The position numbers and the translations under genes are program-made. From assembly GCA_040880365.1 (NCBI GenBank), contig JBBDIO010000254.1, positions 1 to 12,687 of the forward strand: 12,687 nt of DNA, in the 5' to 3' direction. Below, piece by piece: positions 5,473-12,686 of this stretch. This DNA comes from JBBDIO01 sp040880365. GTDB taxonomy: Bacteria > Chloroflexota > Anaerolineae > Caldilineales > Caldilineaceae. The notes beneath the pieces were generated by a model that made no database searches, had not been told where the DNA came from, and was given only the letters and a program-made list of their open reading frames with translations. The first letter of the stretch is position 1; every line of letters starts with the position of its first letter.

Positions 5473-7548
5473 TTAACTATCGAACTCGTCAATCCCCAGC
5501 AGATCCGCCGGCAGGGCGGTATTCACCGCATTGCCTTCGTTGTTCAATTCGGCCATCTTTTCCACCGACATCGCGGGAAGATCCTTCAACCAGTATTTGC
5601 CGTTGTTCTGGTCGGGCGGCACAACCAGATCGCCGCGTCCGCCATCCTGACCGGGATAGGGACCCAGATTCTTGTTGAGCCAGGATTTGGTGGCCTCGTT
5701 GAGCCGGTTTCGTCCGCGAACTCCCACCCCTTGATCGGGTTCGTAATAGACGGCATAGGCCTCGGCAAACCATTCCCCCGGCGACGAAAACTGATAGTTG
5801 CTGACCCCGTGGTTGGTACGCTCATCAGCATCGTAGCTCACCCAGGTGTTATAGTGGTCGAGATGAATCACGCGTCCGTTATGTTTAAGATCGCCCGCGC
5901 CGCCATCGTTCAACATCCAGGGCGAATTGCGCGCCTTGAGAAGCTTTCTCTCCGCGCGGCGCATCTTCTGGATAGTTTCTCCATCTATTGTGGCATGTTT
6001 CACATTATTATAATAGCGATCCAGGTCAAGCGGCAGCGGATTTCCCTGCTTCGCAGCATCCAGCACCATACTGACCGAGGTATACATGTTATCGGGCGCT
6101 TTCAGATTGTCGTCGCTCAATCCCTCCTTCGCCATAAAATGCGCGATAACCCGGTCGGAATTGGCATCGTCATGCACGCCCCGTTCGTCCTCATCGCCCC
6201 CATGCTGAATCCAGCCGCCAAACTGCTTGAGCCGCCCGCGCGTTTTGGTAAACTTGATCTTGTGGTCTACGGCATGTCCCATCTCGTGGCGAATGGTATA
6301 GGGCAAAAGCTGTCGCCCTTCATGCACGTCGCCAATCCCCCGGAAGATACTCAGCCCGCCGGTTGCCTGGTCTTCCTTGCTGGGATAGCGCGCCTTGATG
6401 CTCAGCGCATCCATCTTCACCGCGGCCTCGTCCGAATCCATCAGGCCGGCAGTCTTTTTGCCGATCTTCATATTGCGATGCCACCGCTTGGGCAGCCACC
6501 AGGGCGAGCCAACCGCAATGCTCTTATCGTCCGGCGCATAAAAACTGGCCAGCGCCGAGCTGCCCGTGTTGGGCGCGATGCCGCCTTTGCGCAGCCAGCT
6601 ACCGCCCACGTTGCCTTCGGGCAGCGATTCCAGCGCGCCCTCCACTTCCTTGAGAATATCGGAATTGAAGTGTCTGCCTTCGCCCCCAATCGGCACGCCA
6701 TATTTCTGGCTCAACGCTTGTTCTTTATCTTGGGTGCCCTTGGCAAATTTCGCGCCTTCCCAGCCGCGGGTTGCGCCCAGGGCCGTGCCCACGCCTGTCC
6801 CATAAGCTGAACCACCGATCGCGCCCGCAATGCCGCCGCCCAGCGCCAGCAACGACTTGGTGACGACATTGCCACCCTTGTTCCAGCCCTTTTTGCCCAG
6901 CCCATACGCGCCCAGCCCTGCGCCGCCCAGCGCACCACCGATCGCGCCGCCTACGCCTCCCAACAGACCGGCGCCGGCTTGCAACCCCTTTTGCCCCAGC
7001 CATTTTGCGCCCTTACCCAGGCCGCTGAAAAAACCGGCGCGCTGCACATGTTCGCCCGACTCCAGCGTTTTGCGCTGCACTTCTTCCTCTTCGGCGTGTG
7101 ACGGATGGCGCTGCACAGAGTGCAGCAAGGTGCGCCGCGCTTCTACTTCCCCCTCGTGCCCACCGGCATGGCCCGGATGGCGTTGAATCCGCCCTGTGGC
7201 GTGCCCTGTGGCGTGCGGCGACTGTTCGCCCGCGCCCCAGGTTTTGCGCTGCACTTCTTCCTCTTCGGCGTGCGACGGATGGCGCTGCACTTTGGGTGAG
7301 ATGGAAGACAACGACGTTGTTGGTTCGGGTTTCAATAGCCGCTGCACAGTTTGGTTGCCCAGATGCCGCTGCAAACGCTGGACATCGCCCGGCGTCAGGG
7401 TTTCGGGCGCGTGCAGACTCCGCTGCACGATACTCTGATCCAGCGCGGTGTAATCCAGGCTCAATTCATGCGCACTGGATAACGCATTCGGTTGTGCAAG
7501 AGTGGGAACACGCGGGGCTTTGGTCTGCTGAGCGTCAGAATCGGGCAT
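5473..7548 (-). CDS. Putative eCIS-cargo toxin: glycine-zipper plus anthrax-lethal-factor-like metalloprotease
   Basis: Modular protein of 691 aa. Residues 1-170 are low-complexity and probably disordered; they contain GDVQRLQRHLGNQTVQRLL (54-72), a motif I associate with eCIS-linked cargo proteins, plus repeated V/I-Q-R tripeptides and two copies of VQRHPSHAEEEEVQRK (87-102, 145-160). Residues 173-265 are a Gly/Ala-rich hydrophobic stretch with many GxxxG steps, which could insert into or cross a membrane. The C-terminal part has HEMGHAVD (421-428, zinc-protease HExxH) and GEWFAEAYAVYY (591-602), closely resembling the HEFGHAVD...EFFAEAF pair of anthrax lethal factor; H421, H425 and E592 are the likely zinc ligands and E422 the catalytic base. 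The spacing between motifs (about 165 residues) is much longer than in lethal factor. No DUF4157 domain and no signal peptide. The ATG at 7548 has AAGGGA 7 bases upstream. Toxin role and target are inferred. Confidence 0.75.
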   Translation of the reverse strand: MPDSDAQQTKAPRVPTLAQPNALSSAHELSLDYTALDQSIVQRSLHAPETLTPGDVQRLQRHLGNQTVQRLLKPEPTTSLSSISPKVQRHPSHAEEEEVQRKTWGAGEQSPHATGHATGRIQRHPGHAGGHEGEVEARRTLLHSVQRHPSHAEEEEVQRKTLESGEHVQRAGFFSGLGKGAKWLGQKGLQAGAGLLGGVGGAIGGALGGAGLGAYGLGKKGWNKGGNVVTKSLLALGGGIAGAIGGSAYGTGVGTALGATRGWEGAKFAKGTQDKEQALSQKYGVPIGGEGRHFNSDILKEVEGALESLPEGNVGGSWLRKGGIAPNTGSSALASFYAPDDKSIAVGSPWWLPKRWHRNMKIGKKTAGLMDSDEAAVKMDALSIKARYPSKEDQATGGLSIFRGIGDVHEGRQLLPYTIRHEMGHAVDHKIKFTKTRGRLKQFGGWIQHGGDEDERGVHDDANSDRVIAHFMAKEGLSDDNLKAPDNMYTSVSMVLDAAKQGNPLPLDLDRYYNNVKHATIDGETIQKMRRAERKLLKARNSPWMLNDGGAGDLKHNGRVIHLDHYNTWVSYDADERTNHGVSNYQFSSPGEWFAEAYAVYYEPDQGVGVRGRNRLNEATKSWLNKNLGPYPGQDGGRGDLVVPPDQNNGKYWLKDLPAMSVEKMAELNNEGNAVNTALPADLLGIDEFDS
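7068..7290 (-). repeat. 49-bp intragenic direct repeats in the metalloprotease N-terminal region
   Basis: Bases 7068-7116 and 7242-7290 are identical but for one base and encode the two VQRHPSHAEEEEVQRK segments. Between them is a third, diverged relative (IQRHPGHAGG), and a 12-bp tandem duplication (CCCTGTGGCGTG twice, near 7193-7216) encodes HATGHATG. The near-identity at DNA level suggests recent duplication or recombination within the disordered region. Confidence 0.85.
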
Positions 7549-7693
7549 AGGAACATCCCTTCAGATACGCATAATGCAAGCGAAAAAACCTTCGGCGAAA
7601 AATATTCAGAAATAAGTATGGAAATTAAAATCATAACACACAATCTGCCCAAAAGGGTAGCTGTGCTTCTGGCCTTCTGGCCCGGGGAAATTC

Positions 7694-8854
7694 CTAGCCC
7701 AACCGCGCCCCCGTTTCGGTGCTGAAGAAATAAGTCTGCGCCGCGGGCAGCACAATCTGCACCGCCTGGGTCACTGCCAGCGGTTCATTGGTGGCATCGA
7801 CCACAGTAAAATCGCCTACGGGCGTCTCCACCCGCACATATTGCACGCGCCGCGCATAGTCGGGTTCCACCATCTGCACCGTGCCCGCCAACAGCCCCAC
7901 ATCGGGCGGCAGATCCTGCCCCAACGCGAGCGCCAACGCTTCGGCGCGCACGCCCACCACCACGCGCTGCCCCGCGGCGGCCTGGGCCAATACGGCGCCC
8001 GGCAGCGGCAACTCCGCACCGCCCACCTGCACCGTGTTTTGCGCAGTCACCACGCCGTCGGCCAGATTCATGGGCGGCGAACCGACAAAGCCCGCCACAA
8101 ATGCATTGCGCGGATTGTCGCGCAGCTCGTGATAGGTGCCCATCTGCTCCACACGCCCGGCGCGCATCACCGCAATCAGATCGGCCAACCCCGTGGCTTC
8201 TTCCTGGTCGTGGGTCACATAGATGGTCGTAATGCGAAACCGATTGAGCAACCGCCGGATCTCTACCCGGGTTTGGGCGCGCAATTTGGCATCCAGATTA
8301 GAAAGCGGCTCGTCCAGCAAAAACAGGTCGGGCTTGCGCACCAAAGCCCGGGCAATCGCGAGCCGTTGTTGTTGCCCGCCCGAAAGGGTGCCCGGCTTGC
8401 GCGCCAACAGCTGGCTAAAGCCAAAGCCCATCATCTCTGCGGTTTCGCGAATGCGCGCTTCGGCCTCGGCATTGGGTGCTTTGCGCACCCAGAACGTAAA
8501 GCTCAGATTGCCCTGGCCCATGAAGTGGGGATAGAGCGCGTAGTTCTGAAAAACCATGCCGATATTGCGGTCTTTGGGCGGCACCTCGCGCATATCTTTG
8601 CCGTCGTAGAGCACGCGCCCATCATATTCGAGATCCAGCCCTGCCACCACGCGCAACAACGTGCTTTTGCCACAGCCCGAAGGCCCCAGCAAGACCACCG
8701 TCTTGCCGTCGGGGATGGTCAGATCGATCTGGTCCAGTGCGGCCACTTGTCCGTGGGTCGCGATCTGGTTCTCTTCGTCGGCCCGATAGCCGGGCCGGGA
8801 GACCGCTTGCCCATGAAAGGCGCGGGTCACCGCTTCCAGTCGAATTTCACCCAT
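7694..8854 (-). CDS. Sugar ABC transporter ATP-binding protein (MsmX/UgpC/MalK type)
   Basis: Cytoplasmic ATPase of 386 aa that would energise a carbohydrate or glycerol-phosphate importer. All nucleotide-binding motifs are intact: Walker A GPSGCGKST (57-65), Q-loop Q103, signature LSGGQQQR (157-164), Walker B LFLLDEP (177-183) and H-loop H215 (YVTHDQEEA). Residues from about 260 form the TOBE/regulatory domain of this subfamily. An unusual feature is an insertion of about 20 residues early in the domain (RPGYRADEENQIATHG, about 20-35) before the A-loop/DQIDL segment. GAGGAAG lies 6-7 bases upstream of ATG 8854. No permease or binding-protein gene is nearby, so it may be a shared ATPase serving several importers, as MsmX does. 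It is transcribed divergently from the aldolase. Confidence 0.92.
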   Translation of the reverse strand: MGEIRLEAVTRAFHGQAVSRPGYRADEENQIATHGQVAALDQIDLTIPDGKTVVLLGPSGCGKSTLLRVVAGLDLEYDGRVLYDGKDMREVPPKDRNIGMVFQNYALYPHFMGQGNLSFTFWVRKAPNAEAEARIRETAEMMGFGFSQLLARKPGTLSGGQQQRLAIARALVRKPDLFLLDEPLSNLDAKLRAQTRVEIRRLLNRFRITTIYVTHDQEEATGLADLIAVMRAGRVEQMGTYHELRDNPRNAFVAGFVGSPPMNLADGVVTAQNTVQVGGAELPLPGAVLAQAAAGQRVVVGVRAEALALALGQDLPPDVGLLAGTVQMVEPDYARRVQYVRVETPVGDFTVVDATNEPLAVTQAVQIVLPAAQTYFFSTETGARLG

Positions 8855-8898
8855 TTTGCTTCCTCATCATCCCAAATTGTGCCGCGGCATCCAGGTCT

Positions 8899-8923
8899 GT
8901 GCTCGACGCCCGTGCTCGACGCC
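8899..8923. repeat. 13-bp direct repeat (GTGCTCGACGCC x2) in divergent gap
   Basis: GTGCTCGACGCC occurs at 8899-8910 and 8912-8923, followed by a partial third (GTGCGCC). It lies in the 203-base divergent region between the ABC ATPase and the aldolase. An extended -10-like TGCTATGAT follows at about 8940-8948, directed toward the aldolase, but without a convincing -35. Possibly a regulator site for the divergent pair. Confidence 0.45.
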
Positions 8924-9057
8924 TGTGCGCCAAGCGGGCGTGCTATGATAGTATCTATGTACCACAGTTTGCCACAAACCCGACCGCGCAGCCATCCGCC
9001 GCGCAGTTATCAGCCTGGAAACTGCAAACCAGCAATTTTCACTCAAGGAGACTTGCC

Positions 9058-9963
9058 ATGCCTGCACGTATCAACCGTGCCATCGAACTTCTGAGCCAGG
9101 ATCAGCCCCTCTACTACACGGGCGGTCACACAGGCCATGTGCTGACCTATGAACAGGGCCGGCAAGATGCCCATACCTGGGCCGACTATATCAACGTGGG
9201 CATGGAACACGGCGCGTTTAACATGGCGGGGCTGGATGACTATATGCGCGGGCTGGTAGATGGTGGGCCAACTGCCAGCGGGCACCGCGCGCCTGCCGTG
9301 ATTGTCGAAACGCCTGTCGAAGGCGTTTCGGAAGAATATGTCCGCTATAACGCATGGCAATTTCGCCAGATTCTGGCGCGGGGTGTACATGGCATCCTCT
9401 TGTGCCAGGCCGAAAGCGCCGGGGCGGTGCGCGCCTTTGTCGAAGCGTGTCGCTATCCCATCAACCGCATCGGTGTAGGTGAGGGTGTAGGTGAGGGCGT
9501 GGGCGTGGGGCTGGGCGAAGGACGGCGCGGCGTCGGCTCCGAACCTTCGGCCATGCCCATCTGGGGCGTAGACCGGGACACCTATCTGCGCAAGGCCGAA
9601 CCGTGGCCCCTGAACCCCGAAGGCGAGCTGCTGTTGGGCGTGAAGATCGAATCGGTCGCCGCCATCCCCCACATTGAAGAGATCCTGGCCGTGCCGGGGT
9701 TGGGCTTTGCCGAAATGGGGCCGGGCGATCTCAGCCTTGCATTGGGCTATTTTCACCGTCCCAGTCCTCTGCCCGCCGAAATGCAGGATATTCGGGGTCG
9801 CGTACAAGCTGCCGCGCAAAAAAATGGCCTCGCCTTTCTCGAAATTGCCACCCCCGACGATATCGTAGAGAAGCTGGACGAGGGTGCACGCATCATCGCC
9901 GGCGACCGGGAAGATACCGCGCGCATCGGCCGCGCCCACACCCAACGCGCCATGCCCGTCTAG
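9058..9963 (+). CDS. HpcH/HpaI-family aldolase (2-keto-acid aldolase superfamily)
   Basis: 301-aa TIM-barrel enzyme of the metal-dependent class II aldolase/citrate lyase superfamily, which cleaves or forms 2-keto-3-deoxy acids using pyruvate and an aldehyde. Recognisable parts are VIVETPVEG (81-89), the ARGVHGILLCQAESA strand-helix (107-121), a G-rich segment ending GRRGVGSE (155-162), KIES (196-199) and EMGPGDLSLALGY (219-231), which carries the Glu/Asp metal-binding pattern. The segment at 139-155 (GVGEGVGEGVGVGLGEG) is expanded by in-frame DNA repeats. The start ATG at 9058 has AAGGAGA 7 bases upstream; the frame extends further upstream without a ribosome-binding site. The unusual LCQAES where many relatives have a Pro/Gln motif suggests a divergent subgroup. 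Substrate unknown. Confidence 0.85.
   Translation: MPARINRAIELLSQDQPLYYTGGHTGHVLTYEQGRQDAHTWADYINVGMEHGAFNMAGLDDYMRGLVDGGPTASGHRAPAVIVETPVEGVSEEYVRYNAWQFRQILARGVHGILLCQAESAGAVRAFVEACRYPINRIGVGEGVGEGVGVGLGEGRRGVGSEPSAMPIWGVDRDTYLRKAEPWPLNPEGELLLGVKIESVAAIPHIEEILAVPGLGFAEMGPGDLSLALGYFHRPSPLPAEMQDIRGRVQAAAQKNGLAFLEIATPDDIVEKLDEGARIIAGDREDTARIGRAHTQRAMPV
9472..9495 (+). repeat. In-frame 12-bp tandem duplication inside the aldolase gene
   Basis: GGTGTAGGTGAG occurs twice in a row, followed by related GGCGTGGGCGTGGGG. It encodes GVGE-GVGE-GVGVG and lengthens a glycine loop of the aldolase by several residues. The two copies are identical, consistent with slippage. Confidence 0.85.
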
Positions 9964-10006
9964 CCGCTTGTCCGACTACATACTATCCAGCCATATACGG
10001 TCGGAA

Positions 10007-10112
10007 ATGGCGTGCCACGCCATCCCCGATCATATGTGGTTGCATTCATCATTTCGCGAATACAAAAATCCGCTAAAAGTCAGATGCACAACCCCAAAAA
10101 GTATGGCATACT
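10007..10112. promoter_or_regulatory. Two dyads upstream of the ADP-ribosyltransferase toxin gene
   Basis: ATGGCGT-GCC-ACGCCAT (10007-10023) is a perfect 7-bp hairpin with a 3-base loop, without a T tract, 43 bases after the aldolase stop. AGTATG-G-CATACT (10100-10112) is a perfect odd-centred palindrome 62 bases before the toxin ATG, in an A-rich setting. The second is well placed to be an operator for the toxin gene. No convincing -35 element was found. Confidence 0.4.
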
Positions 10113-10174
10113 AGGCCAAATACGCCACAAGCTGATCCACAGGAAATCAGACTGCTCACATCCAGGATAAAACC

Positions 10175-12181
10175 ATGAAGAGTGCCAACCGTTCGCAGAA
10201 GGATCAAACACCTAAACGCGGGACATTGATGCGCGCGCCCGCCTTGAAATCTGCCACCCAGCCATTCTCTACCGGCATGGAAATCGCACCGTCGTGGCAG
10301 CAGATCGCCACGAACCCCACCAGCTTGCAACCCCAGGATGTGCGCACACTCCAGGCCCGCGCCGGCAATCAGGCCGTGCAACGCCTCTTGGCGCAGCACA
10401 CGACGTCATCGCCTGCGCAAGAGAACTCTGCCGACGCGGTGGCCCAGCAGATGGTAAACGCTCCTGTACTACAGCGTGCGCCCAGCGCCGACCCGCTGGA
10501 TGCTCCCTCGAAAATTGCCAAAAACCACGCCGCCCACAACATGGCATCCACCAATCCCATCACCAAACCGGGGCTGCAACGCAAGCCCGCCAACGCAGGT
10601 ATTGGAGGTGTTGCAGGAGGTGACGCAGTCGCCCCGGAAATTGAACAGGCCATCCAACGCGCCCCAGGCGGCGCGCCACTGCAAAAAAACCTGCGCGACC
10701 GCATGGGCAATGGCATAGGGCAAGATTTTAGCCAGGTGCGAGTGCACACGGATGCCCAGGCCGATACCCTGGCGCGCTCGCTGCAAGCTCGTGCATTTAC
10801 CACCGGGAGCGACATCTTTTTCAAGCAGGGCGAATATAACCCGGCCAGCCAGAGCGGGCAACATCTGATGGCCCACGAATTGACCCATGTCGCCCAGCAA
10901 GCCGGGTCTCAGCCTACGGTGCAGCGCAAATCTGACAAACTGCCCACCAAAGCGGATATGCGCAATCTGGCGAAATCGGGGTTCAAGCTCTTTGGCACCA
11001 GTCTCTATGGCAAAATCCTCAACGCCGTAGACGAATATCACACAGGCATCCCCAACACCGACTTTCGAGCACAACTCAATCAGCTGCTCACCATCCACAA
11101 CCTGATGACGCAGTGGCAGGTTTCCCACGGCATCGCCGATACCAACACGGGCAGCAAAAACAAAGCCGAAGGCAATCGCCGGGATGTGCTTGCCACGCTG
11201 CGCACCGAGCATCTGCCCAAAGAAACAGCCGATGTCTATCAACAGGCCAAAACGGCCAACGTGGCGATGGACGTACATATGCTGATGGCGCTCATGGATA
11301 TTGTGGCGGGCAACCCAGGGGTGGGCGCGGCCATCGAGCAGGATTACGCCTCGGCCCTGCATGGGTATACCGCAAGCACGGGCGATGTCACCCAGGCCGA
11401 AAACCTCTTGGAAGGGCCGAAATCCAAGCTCTTCGATATGGCAGGCACCGGCCTGGACAGCGCCGTCAACAGCCTGCGCGGCCTCAGCGACGATCCCTCG
11501 GATGGCCGCATGTCCGAGGATATTATGGATGCGCCCATCAATCCCCACGATTCGGACACGCTGAAAAAGATCAAAAAGGAACGGCTCAAGCTGCGCACGC
11601 TGGTCCCCTCGCTCCAGAATATCAGCAATGTGGAGATGAAGTCGATTGGTTCCTACACCGACGAATCGGGCTATCGGGAGATGAACGCCATGCTGCGTGG
11701 CTCCAGTGGCCTGATGCAAGGCAACAACAAATCCAGCCGCAAAAACAGCGTAGACTTGCGCAAAGAAGTAGCCGTATCTATGCTCATGGCGACTTCGGCG
11801 CTCAATCGTCTGCCCGATTGGGATGGCAGCACCGTCTATCGCGGGGAAAATATTGGCTGGGCAGGCGGGGCGATCCAGAATGGTGCGAATATCACGCTGA
11901 AGTCATTTACCAGCACATCTGCCAACCGCGCGGTGCCCCTCGGCTTTGCAGGTTCCGGGCCAGATTCAGCGTTTTGGGAAATTGATGGCGTCACCACCCA
12001 GGGCAAGGATATTGCCAAACTTTCGGTGCAGGCCAAGGGCGATTATCTGGGCATAAACGGCGGCGGCGCCACCGAGGACGAAGTTTTGCTGCGCCCCTAT
12101 ACCACCTTGCATATCGACAGCATTACCGATAATCATGGGCAAGGCAGTTTCAAGTGGTTGATCCGGGCGCACGCAGTTTAG
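10175..12181 (+). CDS. DUF4157 (eCIS_core) protein with C-terminal ADP-ribosyltransferase toxin domain
   Basis: Protein of 668 aa. The N-terminal ~160 residues are probably disordered and contain QDVRTLQARAGNQAVQRLL (54-72), equivalent to the same positions of the metalloprotease protein, plus LQR/IQR/VQR tripeptides. Residues about 165-246 are a DUF4157 domain, with QVRVHTDAQAD (187-197), AFTTGSDIFF (207-216) and the HExxH motif in MAHELTHVAQQAG (232-244). A long unrecognised helical region follows (about 255-485). The C-terminal part (487-668) has the fold marks of R-S-E ADP-ribosyltransferases: SYTDESGYREMNAMLRG (493-509), VYRGE (R556), SFTSTSA (577-583) and ATEDEVLL (E634/E636, an ExE motif typical of arginine-specific enzymes). 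It would transfer ADP-ribose from NAD to a target in a recipient cell; delivery by a contractile injection system is inferred from DUF4157. AGGA lies 7 bases before ATG 10175. No signal peptide. Confidence 0.82.
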   Translation: MKSANRSQKDQTPKRGTLMRAPALKSATQPFSTGMEIAPSWQQIATNPTSLQPQDVRTLQARAGNQAVQRLLAQHTTSSPAQENSADAVAQQMVNAPVLQRAPSADPLDAPSKIAKNHAAHNMASTNPITKPGLQRKPANAGIGGVAGGDAVAPEIEQAIQRAPGGAPLQKNLRDRMGNGIGQDFSQVRVHTDAQADTLARSLQARAFTTGSDIFFKQGEYNPASQSGQHLMAHELTHVAQQAGSQPTVQRKSDKLPTKADMRNLAKSGFKLFGTSLYGKILNAVDEYHTGIPNTDFRAQLNQLLTIHNLMTQWQVSHGIADTNTGSKNKAEGNRRDVLATLRTEHLPKETADVYQQAKTANVAMDVHMLMALMDIVAGNPGVGAAIEQDYASALHGYTASTGDVTQAENLLEGPKSKLFDMAGTGLDSAVNSLRGLSDDPSDGRMSEDIMDAPINPHDSDTLKKIKKERLKLRTLVPSLQNISNVEMKSIGSYTDESGYREMNAMLRGSSGLMQGNNKSSRKNSVDLRKEVAVSMLMATSALNRLPDWDGSTVYRGENIGWAGGAIQNGANITLKSFTSTSANRAVPLGFAGSGPDSAFWEIDGVTTQGKDIAKLSVQAKGDYLGINGGGATEDEVLLRPYTTLHIDSITDNHGQGSFKWLIRAHAV

Positions 12182-12208
12182 CGAGCGCGGGAAGAATCGA
12201 GATTAGAT

Positions 12209-12577
12209 ATGGATTGCATGGACGAAACGACCACAGCGGCCATCCGCACAGGATTTCACGACTACTTCGAAACCGCGAATCTGGAACTGCCCGACCCCAT
12301 CCCCGCGCGCGGCACGGTGGAAGGCAACGGCTGGCATGTGCGCTTTGTGCGCCACGAATCGCCGCCCGCCGTAGATTTTTTCGCGCAAAATCGCATGACC
12401 AATACGCGCCATGTGCGCATTGCTGCCGACGGCAGCGCCGAATCGCTGGAAAACTATCAGGATGCGATCATCACCCAGCCCGGTGAAGAAGACGACTGGG
12501 CCAAGGCCCGCCAACGGCAGGCGGAACACAATCAGCGCGTGACCGAAATTCTCCGGGAAAAGGGTTTAATCGACTAA
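12209..12577 (+). CDS. Small acidic protein of unknown function; candidate immunity protein or adaptor for the ADP-ribosyltransferase
   Basis: 122 aa, not recognised. The first half contains strand-like segments (GNGWHVRFVRH at about 38-48, NTRHVRIAADG at about 64-74) and the second half is charged and helical (DDWAKARQRQAEHNQRVTEIL), ending KGLID. No signal peptide or membrane segment. It starts 27 bases after the toxin stop on the same strand, so it is very likely co-transcribed. A Met at codon 4 (12218) is an alternative start; a GAG 7 bases upstream of the first ATG is the only Shine-Dalgarno hint. Position fits an immunity protein, a loading adaptor or an unrelated passenger; sequence alone does not choose. 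Confidence 0.7.
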   Translation: MDCMDETTTAAIRTGFHDYFETANLELPDPIPARGTVEGNGWHVRFVRHESPPAVDFFAQNRMTNTRHVRIAADGSAESLENYQDAIITQPGEEDDWAKARQRQAEHNQRVTEILREKGLID

Positions 12578-12686
12578 ACCGCGCACCATAATTTTCCGGA
12601 TCCCGCGGGCGCGCCAAGCGAATGAAAGGCGCGCCCGCGTCGCGCCAAGCCTCTTCGATCCGCTCTACGTGGGGGTCAATGAGGTC
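12471..12686 (-). CDS. Possible 3' end of a minus-strand gene entering from the right
   Basis: The frame is open from the right edge to a TGA at 12471-12473, 71 codons, and its first 40 codons read like protein (HVERIEEAWRDAGAPF, ARPRDPENYGARF) with GC-rich third positions. The other two minus frames are closed early by stops in the last 50 bases. Against it, the last third is antisense to the preceding 122-aa gene, a convergent overlap of about 107 bases, and it reads through a strong hairpin. Product unknown; could be spurious or may end by a different frame. Confidence 0.35.
   Translation of the reverse strand, partial: DLIDPHVERIEEAWRDAGAPFIRLARPRDPENYGARFSRLNPFPGEFRSRADCVPPAVGGPWPSRLLHRAG
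12604..12639. terminator. GC-only 12-bp hairpin downstream of the toxin operon
   Basis: CGCGGGCGCGCC (12604-12615) and GGCGCGCCCGCG (12628-12639) are perfectly complementary around a 12-base A-rich loop, 27 bases past the stop of the 122-aa gene. No T tract follows, so it would be a factor-dependent or stabilising structure rather than a classical terminator. Confidence 0.5.

Noticed and set aside
5281..6810. Long open frame on the plus strand opposite the metalloprotease gene
   Set aside because: Its translation is rich in His/Arg/Ile without recognisable domains and mirrors the minus-strand gene, which has clear motifs and a ribosome-binding site. Such antisense frames are common in GC-rich DNA.
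8737..9057. Upstream extension of the aldolase frame
   Set aside because: It overlaps the ABC ATPase on the other strand and the divergent promoter region; AAGGAGA directly before 9058 fixes the start.
7841..9094. Plus-strand frame opposite the ABC ATPase
   Set aside because: Antisense to intact Walker A/B and signature motifs; no domain of its own and no ribosome-binding site.
10469..11719. Minus-strand frame inside the DUF4157-ADP-ribosyltransferase gene
   Set aside because: Composition is typical of an antisense shadow and the plus strand encodes recognisable domains throughout.
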